From Caldora sp. SIO3E6 (lineage in GTDB: Bacteria; Cyanobacteriota; Cyanobacteriia; Cyanobacteriales; Coleofasciculaceae), in assembly GCA_010672185.1 (NCBI GenBank), contig JAAHHL010000079.1:1-14189 (forward strand): 14,189 nucleotides of DNA, in the 5' to 3' direction. The translations under genes were made by a program, and so were the position numbers. Of the stretch, positions 13,495 through 14,189 are shown in pieces (position 1 is the first letter of the stretch; each line of letters opens with the position of its first letter). A model generated the notes under the pieces. That model did no database searches and was not told the DNA's origin. It was given only the letters and a program-made list of their open reading frames with translations.

Positions 13495-14189
13495 CGGTTA
13501 TAATTAGTTAGCCACTGCTGTTCATCTGCACTGTCCTTGACCACCACTAAATAACCTTGAGGGTGTTGCTCAATCACTAAGACTTGAGTTCCACGCTGGG
13601 GAACAATAGTGGCCCAAGTCGGTAAAACGGCATTAATCGTAACCAGATTGCGAGCCGAGTCTAGAACATCAACTTGACCGATTTTGCCCTGGTTTTCCTT
13701 TGGCAGGGAACCGGAACTAACAGTGCCATAGCAGCCAATTAAGCGATCGCTACTGGCATCTTCTCCAAAAGAGGCAAAAATTTTCCCCAAAGGTCGAGAA
13801 ATTAATCCTCCAGTAAACAAACTAATCAACAAAGACAGTGCAGACACAACACCCGCCAAAAAACCGGTGGGGATAGTACCAGTGAGGCTACCAATTGCTA
13901 CGTTAAACATCCATCCCAAGACACCAATGAGGCTGAAGTCCGTTGCTAACAGCAAAATTAGGGGAGCTCTGCCAATGCCAAACCAACCCAAAAATTGTCC
14001 CATGCTGAACTCAGCATCGACATCAGTATCTGTATCAATATCCAAAGGGTTGATCTCGGCATCAACATCCACATCAACATCCACATCAGCGTCTACGTCT
14101 AAATCTAGATCGTCGTCTCCCCCGCCGGAAACAATGACTACTAGAAATAGTAGGACTACCATAGCCAGGAAAATCCAGTAAGGTAGGTT
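13473..14189 (-). CDS. YqiJ/NfeD-like OB-fold membrane protein, 5' end beyond the window (238 aa visible)
   Basis: The frame has an ATG at 14162 but stays open to the right edge, and the extra codons (NLPYWIFLA) complete a hydrophobic helix, so the true start is outside the window. Visible residue numbers: membrane helix 1 at about 4-20, an Asp-rich segment at 25-59, helices at about 75-97 and 110-130, then a soluble OB-like domain from about 147 (IGCYGTVSSG) to 238. The layout fits YqiJ-type partners of flotillins, thought to work with them at membrane microdomains. It precedes the flotillin gene on the same strand, so the two probably form an operon. The Asp-rich segment, with Asp at nearly every second residue, is striking and could bind divalent metal ions, which is inference. 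Confidence 0.82.
   Translation of the reverse strand, partial: NLPYWIFLAMVVLLFLVVIVSGGGDDDLDLDVDADVDVDVDVDAEINPLDIDTDTDVDAEFSMGQFLGWFGIGRAPLILLLATDFSLIGVLGWMFNVAIGSLTGTIPTGFLAGVVSALSLLISLFTGGLISRPLGKIFASFGEDASSDRLIGCYGTVSSGSLPKENQGKIGQVDVLDSARNLVTINAVLPTWATIVPQRGTQVLVIEQHPQGYLVVVKDSADEQQWLTNYNRIRDSVL
14060..14095 (-). repeat. 12-base repeat coding for alternating Asp-Val
   Basis: On the minus strand two perfect units of TGGATGTTGATG (14060-14083) and a diverged third (14084-14095) encode part of the DVDVDV stretch. Expansion or contraction keeps the frame. Confidence 0.75.

Overview
The window is cyanobacterial. It has six copies of the HIP1 octamer GCGATCGC (at 4561, 5795, 7221, 7804, 12151 and 13743; about 0.2 expected by chance), a psb32-type photosystem II repair gene and a DUF4346 gene of a cyanobacterial kind. 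The spacers are full of short heptanucleotide tandem arrays and dispersed inverted repeats, which suggests a large-genome filamentous cyanobacterium. The species cannot be told from the sequence. No rRNA, tRNA, CRISPR array or transposase gene was seen.

Region 1 (1-5715), glycan or small-molecule modification. A SPINDLY-type O-GlcNAc transferase-like protein is followed on the same strand by a PAPS-type sulfotransferase. The C-terminal third of the sulfotransferase is a second copy of the N-terminal helical module of the transferase. A hairpin separates these from a convergent 783-residue protein with a TPR-like part and two SAM methyltransferase domains, one of them FkbM. These are plausible decorating enzymes for a shared surface glycan or glycoprotein, but the target is unknown.

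Region 2 (5716-7280), a defence-like islet. It holds a 39-codon remnant of a DUF4160 gene and an intact Rpn/PD-(D/E)XK nuclease gene. The pair is bracketed by the same heptamer (TAGGTGT-type) followed by TGTAGGGG. Two MITE-like inverted-repeat elements lie downstream.

Region 3 (7281-9465), housekeeping and secreted proteins. psb32 and a DUF4346 gene are convergent with overlapping stop codons. The DUF4346 gene shares a divergent promoter region with a secreted RNase T2.

Region 4 (9466-11343). Heptamer arrays precede a translationally coupled DUF6883-DUF4926 pair that resembles a toxin-antitoxin module. A cytosolic glycerophosphodiester phosphodiesterase follows, and its 3' end has been rewritten by a heptamer array.

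Region 5 (11344-14189), membrane microdomain pair on the minus strand. A flotillin/YqiK-like SPFH protein lies downstream of a YqiJ/NfeD-like OB-fold membrane protein with an Asp-Val repeat segment. The latter runs off the right edge of the window. Family names come from recognising motifs and sequence patterns by eye; no searches were run.
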